DNA from: an archaeon CG07_land_8_20_14_0_80_38_8
GTDB lineage: Archaea > Nanobdellota > Nanobdellia > Tiddalikarchaeales > Tiddalikarchaeaceae
Assembly: GCA_002779595.1 (NCBI GenBank)
Contig: PEWF01000053.1
Location: 1-5,977, forward strand
DNA length: 5,977 nucleotides
Reading direction: 5' to 3'
Program-made: the position numbers and the translations under genes
Shown here: piece by piece, positions 1 to 4,918 of the stretch
Layout: the number at the start of each line of letters is the position of its first letter
Numbering within the stretch: position 1 is the first letter of the stretch
The notes under the pieces: model-generated
The model's database searches: none
What the model saw: only the letters and a program-made list of their open reading frames with translations
Told to the model about the DNA's origin: nothing

Positions 1-770
1 TCAGCGCAGTAATTTATTTTTAATCCTTCTGCGTGCTTCTTCCTTAAAGAAGGCAGCAATTTAAGGAAATTATTAACTATGTTTAACTTAATTTTTTTTT
101 CATTTTTTTCTAATTCCTGAATTATAGCTCTTATGCGTCTTCTGAAAACAAAAGCGGACAAAGGGCAGTTGCAGTATAACACGTTAAAACCTTTCATTTC
201 AGTATACTTCCGCGTTTCAGAATTAGTGCAGTAATATAATGGCTTTATTCTTGGGATGAATTTTTTATTCTTTATTGTTCCTGATATTGGGCTAAGCCCC
301 AGACTGATTGAAAGATTGCCCCCGAACACGTTGAGCAGTATATTCTCTGCTTCATCATCAAGGTTATGTCCTGTAACGAGTTTATCAGCCCCCAATTCTC
401 TTGCTTTCAGGTTCAAATAGTGTCTTTTAATAACTCCGCAAACAGCGCACGGGCTCATATTTTTAATTTTTTTGTGCAGTTCAACAAGTGAATCTCCAAT
501 CTCCTCTTTCAAGACAGCAATGTTTAATTTAATATTGTGCTCATTGCAGAATGCCCTTAAATTTATCAAATTTTTATTGCTGGAATCAGGGATTCCAACA
601 TCAATAAATAATGCCTCAACATTATAGCCAAACTTGTAAAGCAGATAAAGCGCAGTGGTTGAATCCTTTCCCCCGCTGCAGGCAACAATTAATTTCTCAT
701 TTTTTTTAATTAAATTAAAATTTTTGACAGTATTTTTTACTTTTTTTTCAAAAACTTCAATAAAACCCAT
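1..770 (-). CDS. ncsA: PP-loop tRNA 2-thiolation protein (NcsA/TtuA/Ncs6-like), 3' end cut by window
   Basis: Translation of the minus strand from the ATG at 770 gives 256 codons that run off the left edge without a stop. Residues 32-38 are SGGKDST, the ATP-pyrophosphatase PP-loop. C108 and C111 form a CxxC, residues 134-143 read GHNLDDEAEN, and C202 lies in CNCPLS. In TtuA and archaeal NcsA three cysteines at these places bind a [4Fe-4S] cluster used for tRNA 2-thiouridine synthesis, so C108/C111/C202 are the predicted ligands. C255 at the cut edge would begin the C-terminal zinc finger of the family. The N-terminal zinc finger usual in TtuA seems absent: the protein starts where the helix after that finger begins (IEVFEKKV). 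In-frame stops (taa, tag) lie upstream at about 818-823 and there is no other ATG, GTG or TTG, so the 770 start is firm. Acting on sulfur relayed from cysteine fits the neighbouring iscS. A TtcA-type relative is less likely. Confidence 0.88.
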   Translation of the reverse strand, partial: MGFIEVFEKKVKNTVKNFNLIKKNEKLIVACSGGKDSTTALYLLYKFGYNVEALFIDVGIPDSSNKNLINLRAFCNEHNIKLNIAVLKEEIGDSLVELHKKIKNMSPCAVCGVIKRHYLNLKARELGADKLVTGHNLDDEAENILLNVFGGNLSISLGLSPISGTIKNKKFIPRIKPLYYCTNSETRKYTEMKGFNVLYCNCPLSAFVFRRRIRAIIQELEKNEKKIKLNIVNNFLKLLPSLRKKHAEGLKINYCA

Positions 771-797
771 GCTTATTACAAGTTTGTTAAAAGTAAA

Positions 798-808
798 GTT
801 TTTAAAAC
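798..808. promoter_or_regulatory. Palindromic TATA element shared by divergent ncsA and the Cys-rich small ORF
   Basis: GTTTTTAAAAC reads almost the same on both strands. Its centre (803) is 27 nt from the ATG at 830 on the plus strand, the normal archaeal TATA-to-start distance, so the plus transcript would be leaderless. It is 33 nt from the ATG at 770 on the minus strand, leaving a leader of about 6 nt. A-rich sequence (AAAAGTAAAG) just upstream on the plus side could act as a BRE. The call rests on sequence and spacing only. Confidence 0.55.
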
Positions 809-829
809 ATTTTTGCTATTATATTATTC

Positions 830-892
830 ATGAATAAGGCGCTTAATTGTGAATGCTATTCTGAAGAATGCGCTTGTGCTTGCTGTAGCTGA
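830..892 (+). CDS. Cysteine-rich 20-aa leaderless small ORF, candidate cysteine-sensing leader peptide
   Basis: ATG at 830 to TGA at 890-892 encodes MNKALNCECYSEECACACCS, with cysteines at 7, 9, 14, 16, 18 and 19 (30 percent). An in-frame stop at 803-805 precedes it and no other usual start codon intervenes. A TATA-like element is centred 27 nt upstream, so the start codon would be the first transcribed nucleotide and no Shine-Dalgarno sequence is needed. Two T8 tracts (903-910, 924-931) follow, then tRNA-Cys and cysS on the same strand. The position suggests a leader whose translation reports charged tRNA-Cys and controls downstream transcription, as leaderless poly-cysteine small ORFs do in mycobacteria. 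That role is an inference. The alternatives are a small metal-binding peptide or a chance ORF. No homologue is recognised. Confidence 0.55.
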   Translation: MNKALNCECYSEECACACCS

Positions 893-917
893 AACAACTG
901 AATTTTTTTTGGTTGTT
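893..917 (+). other. Weak hairpin (AACAAC/GTTGTT) enclosing the first T8 tract
   Basis: AACAAC at 893-898 can pair with GTTGTT at 912-917, with a possible U-G pair (899/911) inside and a loop of 11 nt that holds T903-T910. The 5' arm starts right after the TGA of the Cys-rich ORF, so a ribosome on the last Cys codons or on the stop would cover part of it. Only two G-C pairs are present, so it would be marginally stable and may be accidental. Confidence 0.25.
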
Positions 918-931
918 GCATGATTTTTTTT
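903..931 (+). terminator. Two T8 tracts, candidate archaeal terminator or attenuator
   Basis: Runs of eight T occupy 903-910 and 924-931 on the plus strand, 11 and 32 nt after the stop of the Cys-rich small ORF. Archaeal RNA polymerase terminates at oligo-T tracts in the non-template strand without needing a hairpin. These would end a short transcript started at 830, unless readthrough continues into tRNA-Cys and cysS. Whether termination depends on translation of the small ORF cannot be seen here. Confidence 0.5.
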
Positions 932-938
932 GGGGTGG

Positions 939-947
939 TTAAATATT
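939..947 (+). promoter_or_regulatory. TATA-like element for tRNA-Cys
   Basis: TTAAATATT is centred about 41 nt before the first base of the tRNA, which would give a 5' leader of some 14 nt to be removed by RNase P. It lies just after the second T8 tract, so the tRNA can be transcribed independently of any readthrough from 830. The surrounding sequence is AT-rich, so the exact box is uncertain. Confidence 0.4.
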
Positions 948-983
948 AAACTATTAATTCCTGAATCTGGAAGAGGAAATTCC

Positions 984-1054
984 GGCGGGTTGACAGAGCG
1001 GCCATGTACTCGGCTGCAGACCGGGTTAGAAGGGTTCAACTCCCTTACCCGCCT
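984..1054 (+). tRNA. tRNA-Cys (anticodon GCA)
   Basis: The 71-nt gene folds into a full cloverleaf. The 7-bp acceptor pairs GGCGGGT with ACCCGCC, followed by U73 and no encoded CCA. The D stem is ACA/TGT with a possible G13-A22 pair. The anticodon stem is CTCGG/CCGGG with one T-G pair, and its loop CTGCAGA carries GCA at 34-36. The variable loop is TTAG. The T arm is AAGGG/CCCTT with loop TTCAACT. U73 and the GCA anticodon are the main identity elements of tRNA-Cys, and G15 opposite G48 matches the unusual Levitt pair known as an identity element in E. coli tRNA-Cys. The gene lies 74 nt upstream of cysS, on the same strand. Confidence 0.96.
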
Positions 1055-1081
1055 GTTCATATTTGAAAATTATGATTCAGG

Positions 1082-1097
1082 GTTTAATTATTTAAAC
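1082..1097 (+). promoter_or_regulatory. TATA-like inverted repeat upstream of cysS
   Basis: GTTTAATTATTTAAAC is an inverted repeat (GTTTAA/TTAAAC around TTAT) in the 74-nt gap between tRNA-Cys and cysS. Its TTTAAAC part is centred about 35 nt before the cysS ATG, giving a leader of about 8 nt. That leader would still include part of the AAAAGGGA stretch at 1115-1122, a weak Shine-Dalgarno-like sequence. cysS may therefore have its own promoter as well as any readthrough from upstream. The inverted repeat could equally be a by-product of AT-richness. Confidence 0.4.
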
Positions 1098-1128
1098 AAT
1101 AAAATCTTTGGAATAAAAGGGAATAATT

Positions 1129-2568
1129 ATGGTTTTAAAGCTTTACAATACTTTAACGAATAATTTAGAGGTTTTCAAGCCTTTAAAGAAAGGTTTTGCC
1201 GGATTTTACCCTTGCGGTCCGACAGTTAATAATTATATCCACATAGGGCATGCGAGGACTTACACTTTCTGGGATGTGGTGAAGAGATATCTGGAATATT
1301 CAGGCTATAAAGTCAGATTAGTCTCAAATATTACAGATATAGCAATTGATGATAAAATACTGAAAGAAGTGAAGAAAGCAGGCATAAGTTTTCAGGAATT
1401 AATAACAAAGTATACAATGGCTTATTTTGAGGACAGGTTAAAATTAGGGCTTGCACTGCCTGACGTGAACTGCTTGGCAACGCAGCACATACAGGAAATG
1501 ACAGAATTAATAGAGAAATTGCTGAAGAAAGGTTATGCTTACGAGACAAGCGACGGCGTTTATTTCAATATATCAAAATTCAAGGATTATGGCAGACTTT
1601 CAGGCATGAAACCAAAAGAATTGAAAGCAGGAGCGGGGAAAAGAGTGAAAGAGGATGAGTACGAGAAAGGAGTGGCGGGGGACTTTGCATTATGGAAGAA
1701 GCATAAACGAGGCGAGCCTTACTGGCATTCCCCATGGGGCAAGGGCAGGCCGGGCTGGCATATTGAATGCAGCGCGATGAGCATGAAATACTTGGGTGAA
1801 ACTTTTGACATTCACGGAGGAGGGCAGGATAATATATTCCCCCATCATGAGAATGAGTTAGCGCAGAGCGAGGCAGCCACTGGAAAAAAATTTGTGAATT
1901 ACTGGATGCATCCCAATTTAGTGTTAATGAACGGTGAGAAGATGAGCAAATCAAAAGGCAATTTCATAACAGTAAGGGACGCGGCAGAAAAATACAGCGG
2001 TTTATTATTAAGATTTTTTTACTTGAACACTCATTACAGGAAGAAAATAGATTTTAACGGGAAGGATATTCAGGCGGTTAAATTAAAATTAAACAGGATA
2101 ACGGAAGCAGTAAGGAGGATTAAAACTTTTTCTGGGCAGGGAATTGTGGCGGGAATTCCTGAAACTGCTTTGCTGAAAACTCTGCAGAGAGTTGAGAAAA
2201 ATTTTGAAGATGCAATGGATGATGATTTCAACACATCGCTTGCAATAACAAGAATTTTAGAATTAGTGAAGGAAATAAACAAGCACTTTGCAGAGCATCA
2301 TGGAATCAGCCCAAAAACTGCAGGGAAAATTTTCAATTTCATGGAAAAAACAGGCAGGATATTTTTCGGGGACTTGTTTGAATCAGAAATTTTGAAAAAG
2401 GAAGGGTTAAACAGCTTGTCCGAACAGTTACTAGAACTTATTATTAAATTAAGGGATGAGGCTCGTGAAAAGAAAGACTATAATAAAAGTGATTATATCA
2501 GGAATGAGCTGAAGAAGAATGGAGTAATTCTTAATGATAATGATAAGACAACTTGGAGTTTAGAATAA
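1129..2568 (+). CDS. cysS: Cysteinyl-tRNA synthetase
   Basis: This class Ia synthetase charges tRNA-Cys with cysteine at the expense of ATP in the cytoplasm. The 479-residue protein carries the HIGH signature at 38-41 (IHIGHAR) and KMSKS at 271-275. Zinc ligands can be placed at C29, C214, H239 and E243; their spacing (25 and 29 residues from the second Cys) equals that of C209/H234/E238 in the E. coli enzyme, where zinc selects cysteine. The C-terminal part is helical and matches the DALR tRNA-binding region, ending in the usual sequence around YNKSDYIRNEL. Length is normal for the family (E. coli 461). The ATG at 1129 places the conserved LYNTLT start at residue 5, and weak purines (AAAAGGGA) lie just upstream. 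The cognate tRNA gene is immediately upstream, and the iscU-iscS operon, also a cysteine user, converges on its 3' end. Confidence 0.98.
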   Translation: MVLKLYNTLTNNLEVFKPLKKGFAGFYPCGPTVNNYIHIGHARTYTFWDVVKRYLEYSGYKVRLVSNITDIAIDDKILKEVKKAGISFQELITKYTMAYFEDRLKLGLALPDVNCLATQHIQEMTELIEKLLKKGYAYETSDGVYFNISKFKDYGRLSGMKPKELKAGAGKRVKEDEYEKGVAGDFALWKKHKRGEPYWHSPWGKGRPGWHIECSAMSMKYLGETFDIHGGGQDNIFPHHENELAQSEAATGKKFVNYWMHPNLVLMNGEKMSKSKGNFITVRDAAEKYSGLLLRFFYLNTHYRKKIDFNGKDIQAVKLKLNRITEAVRRIKTFSGQGIVAGIPETALLKTLQRVEKNFEDAMDDDFNTSLAITRILELVKEINKHFAEHHGISPKTAGKIFNFMEKTGRIFFGDLFESEILKKEGLNSLSEQLLELIIKLRDEAREKKDYNKSDYIRNELKKNGVILNDNDKTTWSLE

Positions 2569-2570
2569 TT

Positions 2571-2948
2571 TCAGCGCTTTTTTCTCTTTTGGTAATCATT
2601 AATAGCTAGCCTTAACGCGTCAGCAGCCAATTTGCTGCAGTGCATTTTAATATTCGGCAATCCTCCCAACTCTTTCGCAACATCCATGTTAGTTATATCC
2701 ATTGCTTCTTGGATAGTTTTGCCTTTTGCAAGTTCAGTAATCATGCTGCTGGATGCTATTGCTGCAACACACCCCATAGTTTTGAACTTAATATCAGCGA
2801 GTCTGCCGTCTTTCACTTTTATTGTAATTCTCATCACGTCCCCGCATACAGGATTCCCCGCTTCTCCGGCGCCGTCAGCATTTTTCACTTCACCCATATT
2901 TTTAGGGTTTTTGAACAATGCCATAACTTTCTTGCTGTACTCATCCAA
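2571..2948 (-). CDS. iscU: Iron-sulfur cluster assembly scaffold IscU/NifU N-terminal type
   Basis: The 125-residue protein is a stand-alone IscU-fold scaffold on which [2Fe-2S] and [4Fe-4S] clusters are built from IscS-derived sulfur. The three invariant cysteines are C35 (GNPVCGD), C60 (TMGCVAAIASSS) and C104 (KMHCSKLA), with D37 and H103 next to them. The usual LPPVK motif region reads LPNIKMHC. The start is TTG at 2948: an in-frame stop lies three codons before it, and the resulting N-terminus (MDEYSKKVMALFKNPKNMG) fits the family, whereas the nearby ATG at 2944 is out of frame. The start overlaps the last 8 bases of iscS, so translation is probably coupled to it. The 3' end is 2 nt from the cysS stop on the other strand. 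Confidence 0.96.
   Translation of the reverse strand: MDEYSKKVMALFKNPKNMGEVKNADGAGEAGNPVCGDVMRITIKVKDGRLADIKFKTMGCVAAIASSSMITELAKGKTIQEAMDITNMDVAKELGGLPNIKMHCSKLAADALRLAINDYQKRKKR
2578..2590 (+). terminator. T-rich candidate terminator of cysS, inside the iscU 3' end
   Basis: TTTTTTCTCTTTT begins 10 nt after the cysS stop and could end plus-strand transcripts. It lies within the last codons of iscU (coding KRKK on the other strand), so the two convergent genes share this DNA. Confidence 0.4.
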
Positions 2949-4080
2949 GAGGGCTCATCTCAGTCAATTTTTTAACAATAATTTTCAGATTCTTAACAGC
3001 ATAATCCGCCTCTTTCTTTGTGGTAAACCTGCTGACAGTTATTCTGATGCTGCCCTGAATATAATTATCAGGCGTTTTGATAGATTTTAAAACGTGGCTG
3101 GGCTGCAAATTCTTGCTGTGGCACGCGCTGCCAGTGCTTACAGCCACTCCTGCCTCATTCAAAAGTGTTAATATTGCCTCTCCTTCAATCCCTTTGAAAG
3201 ATACATTAATATTATTCACTAATCTTTTTTCAAGCGAGCCGTTAATTTTAGCATTGGGAATCTTCTTAATTTTTTCAATCATATAATCCCTTAATTTTTT
3301 CATCTTCTCATTCGCTTCACTATTGCATAACTCTGCAGCTTTTGCGAAGCCCACAATGCCCGGCACATTTTCAGTGCCTGCTCTTAAATTAAACTCGTGC
3401 CCTCCTCCGTGCAGCAAGGGTTTTATTTTCACTCCGCTCCTTATGAACAAGGCTCCGACTCCTTTCGGGCCGTGAATCTTATGCGATGAGAAGCTTGCCA
3501 AATCAATAAAATCATCCTTGACATTTATAGGCACTTTGGTGAATGACTGCACAGTATCAGTATGCAGTATAACATTTTTTTCCCTGCAAATCTTCCCAAT
3601 GCCCCTGATGTTCTGGATTGTTCCTATCTCATTATTGGCGTGCATTACAGAAACCAAAATTGTTTTGTCAATTATTGCTTTCTTCAGCTCATCCAAATCT
3701 ATTAATCCTTCCTTGTCAACGTTTAAGTAAGTGGTTTTGAAGCCTTTCTTCTCCAAATACTTGAAAGCATTTAATACAGCTTTGTGCTCAATCTTTGTAG
3801 TAATAATATGGTCTCCCTTGTCATTGTTCGCCTTCGCTGCGCCTATGATTGCAGTATTGTCCGATTCAGTGCCTCCGCTAGTGAATATTATCTCATTAAT
3901 GTCAGCATTAATCTTTTTCGCAATTACCTCTCGGCTGCTGTCCACTGCTTTTCTCGCATCTGCCCCGAATGTGTGGAGCGAGCTCGGGTTTCCGTAAATT
4001 TTAGTGAAGCAAGGAAGCATTGCTTTGACTGCTCTCTTGTCAGCCATTGTGCTTGCCCCGTTGTCCAAGTATACTTTCAT
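2941..4080 (-). CDS. iscS: Cysteine desulfurase IscS/NifS
   Basis: This PLP enzyme converts L-cysteine to alanine and passes the sulfur as a persulfide to IscU and other acceptors. From ATG 4080 it has 379 residues beginning MKVYLDNGAST, the usual N-terminus. H99 (KIEHKAV), D175 and Q178 (HTDTVQ) and PLP-binding K201 (SSHKIHGPKG) are in place. The catalytic cysteine is C320 in STGSACHS, followed by a short mobile loop, as in group I (IscS/NifS) enzymes. The RAGTEN motif is at about 233-238. An in-frame ATG exists further up at 4122, but 4080 is preferred: GGAGGT lies 9 nt upstream and the ATG overlaps the stop of the HTH gene as ATGA. The gene overlaps iscU by 8 bp, so the pair forms an operon with the regulator. 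A role for IscS in feeding the tRNA thiolase at the left edge is an inference. Confidence 0.97.
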   Translation of the reverse strand: MKVYLDNGASTMADKRAVKAMLPCFTKIYGNPSSLHTFGADARKAVDSSREVIAKKINADINEIIFTSGGTESDNTAIIGAAKANNDKGDHIITTKIEHKAVLNAFKYLEKKGFKTTYLNVDKEGLIDLDELKKAIIDKTILVSVMHANNEIGTIQNIRGIGKICREKNVILHTDTVQSFTKVPINVKDDFIDLASFSSHKIHGPKGVGALFIRSGVKIKPLLHGGGHEFNLRAGTENVPGIVGFAKAAELCNSEANEKMKKLRDYMIEKIKKIPNAKINGSLEKRLVNNINVSFKGIEGEAILTLLNEAGVAVSTGSACHSKNLQPSHVLKSIKTPDNYIQGSIRITVSRFTTKKEADYAVKNLKIIVKKLTEMSPLG

Positions 4081-4379
4081 CTGCACCCGACCTCCATGCA
4101 GCTGCATAATCTGCACATGCATTTAACAAAAGTCTTTTTTGAGCTGTTTTTAATCAGGTTGTCTCCTGTCTTTCTTATTTCTTTTTTCTGCTTGTTTGTG
4201 AATTTAACGCTTCCTCTCTTGTTTTTCAGGTACTGGCTGATTGCAGGCTCTGTTACGCCTATTATTTTGGCAGCCTTCCTGCGGGGAATCTTTTTATCCT
4301 TAACTAAATAAATCACCAATTCTTTTCTGAGCGAGGGGAGCAGCTTCCACAAGGCAGTTTCGCACGGAGTCCTGAACAT
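4077..4379 (-). CDS. XRE-type HTH transcriptional regulator with Cys-rich tail (COG2522-like), first gene of the isc operon
   Basis: The 100-residue protein has a helix-turn-helix at about 32-55 (RRKAAKIIGVTEPAISQYL followed by KNKRG), which is typical of archaeal XRE regulators. The N-terminal context (TPCE..LWKLLPSLRKELV) resembles COG2522 as remembered, in which a PCE cysteine near the start and C-terminal cysteines recur. Here C6 and C87, C89, C92, C94 and C99 are present, five of them in the last 14 residues, enough to bind zinc or an Fe-S cluster. Its stop overlaps the iscS start (ATGA), so it is co-translated with iscS and iscU. Position and cysteines suggest an Fe-S- or redox-responsive autoregulator of the operon, a functional parallel to bacterial IscR, which belongs to a different (Rrf2) family. 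This is an inference. An 18-bp palindrome lies 8 nt upstream of the ATG. The upstream TATA at 4403-4409 would give a leaderless transcript. Confidence 0.85.
   Translation of the reverse strand: MFRTPCETALWKLLPSLRKELVIYLVKDKKIPRRKAAKIIGVTEPAISQYLKNKRGSVKFTNKQKKEIRKTGDNLIKNSSKKTFVKCMCRLCSCMEVGCR
4090..4095 (-). promoter_or_regulatory. Shine-Dalgarno of iscS (GGAGGT)
   Basis: On the minus strand GGAGGT ends 9 nt before the iscS ATG at 4080. It is the strongest ribosome binding site in the window and lies within the last codons of the upstream HTH gene. It decides the iscS start in favour of 4080 over the in-frame ATG at 4122. Confidence 0.8.
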
Positions 4380-4386
4380 GCAATTA

Positions 4387-4404
4387 AATTAACAATTGTT
4401 AATT
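4387..4404. promoter_or_regulatory. 18-bp perfect palindrome, candidate operator
   Basis: AATTAACAATTGTTAATT is a perfect palindrome in the 52-bp gap between the divergent HTH gene (ATG 4379) and the membrane regulator gene (ATG 4432). It touches the shared TATA element and covers the expected start-site side of the isc promoter, from -8 to -25 relative to the HTH ATG. A dimeric XRE protein bound here would block the isc promoter and could also affect the divergent one. The adjacent HTH protein is the natural candidate ligand, which is an inference. Confidence 0.6.
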
Positions 4405-4409
4405 ATAAA
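4403..4409. promoter_or_regulatory. TATA element shared by two divergent leaderless promoters
   Basis: TTATAAA (TTTATAA on the other strand) is centred 26 nt from the ATG at 4432 on the plus strand and 27 nt from the ATG at 4379 on the minus strand. Both distances are those expected when transcription begins at the start codon. One element, or two overlapping ones, could thus serve both genes, which would make their transcription competitive or jointly controlled. Confidence 0.5.
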
Positions 4410-4431
4410 CATTTCTGCAAAAGTTTTTAAA

Positions 4432-4917
4432 ATGGATTTTCTTAATAATCTATTAATGGAGAACAGGCATGTTGGGGTCATAATAGTAATAATATCCCTC
4501 CTTATAGGGCTGGTAATTTACTCCTTCAATCAGGCATTATCTGATATTGTCAGCACTTCATGCACTCATGGCTTAACATGCCCTATGTGGGGCACGATTA
4601 ATTTTCAAACAAGCACAGGCTTGGGGATAATGAGCGCAATTCTTTTGTTCGGATTGTATTTGATATTTTTTGCAAAAGACAAAAAACAGGAGTTAAAGAA
4701 AAGCCCCTTTTCCAATATTAAAGATTTAAGCAAAGAAGAAAGAATAATTCTTGAAAAAATAATTGAAGAGAAAGGAACAATATTCCAGTCCGAACTCGCT
4801 GAAAAGATAAAAATGACCAAAGTAAAAGTTACAAGAATACTTGACAAATTAGAAGGCAAGGGCTTGGTAGAGAGGAAGCGAAGAGGAATGAGCAATGTTG
4901 TAATATTAAAGCATTGA
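4432..4917 (+). CDS. Membrane-anchored winged-helix transcriptional regulator with external Cys pair
   Basis: The 161-residue protein starts at ATG 4432, 26 nt after a TATA element. An upstream in-frame TTG at 4396 is less likely because it lies inside the palindrome. Two hydrophobic segments, about 14-32 and 62-80, flank a loop of some 30 residues holding C44 and C50 (SCTHGLTCPMWG) together with H46 and M52. A basic linker follows, then a winged helix at about 97-161 (EERIILEKIIEEKG, QSELAEKIKMTKVKVTRILDKLEGKGLVERKR), of the MarR/TrmB-like kind seen in archaeal membrane-associated regulators. The predicted topology puts the loop outside and the DNA-binding domain in the cytoplasm. The loop residues could bind a soft metal or form a disulfide, so the protein may sense external metal or redox state and control the metal genes that follow. 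No direct evidence of its target is visible. Confidence 0.8.
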   Translation: MDFLNNLLMENRHVGVIIVIISLLIGLVIYSFNQALSDIVSTSCTHGLTCPMWGTINFQTSTGLGIMSAILLFGLYLIFFAKDKKQELKKSPFSNIKDLSKEERIILEKIIEEKGTIFQSELAEKIKMTKVKVTRILDKLEGKGLVERKRRGMSNVVILKH

Positions 4918-4918
4918 A

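Noticed and set aside
655..837. 60-aa plus-strand ORF opposite the thiolase gene
   Set aside because: It is Phe/Leu/Lys-rich, as expected from the complement of AT-rich coding DNA, and lies opposite the PP-loop of a clear gene.
903..931. Bacterial-type intrinsic terminator after the small ORF
   Set aside because: The only hairpin has two G-C pairs and encloses the T tract rather than preceding it, so the T tracts are better read as archaeal oligo-T signals.
824..1060. 78-aa minus-strand ORF
   Set aside because: It runs across the whole tRNA-Cys gene and the small ORF, has no recognisable domain, and its apparent length comes from the structured tRNA sequence.
930..1163. 77-aa plus-strand ORF
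   Set aside because: It contains the tRNA-Cys gene in its middle and ends inside cysS in another frame.
4081..4122. Longer iscS with 14 extra N-terminal residues (start 4122)
   Set aside because: GGAGGT 9 nt before 4080, the ATGA overlap with the HTH gene, and the family N-terminus all favour the ATG at 4080.
2632..4311. Several plus-strand ORFs of 69-175 aa opposite iscU, iscS and the HTH gene
   Set aside because: They are antisense shadows; the minus strand encodes intact, well-conserved proteins through the entire stretch.
4396..4431. Longer membrane regulator starting at TTG 4396
   Set aside because: The TTG lies inside the palindrome and before the expected transcription start; ATG 4432 is 26 nt from the TATA element.
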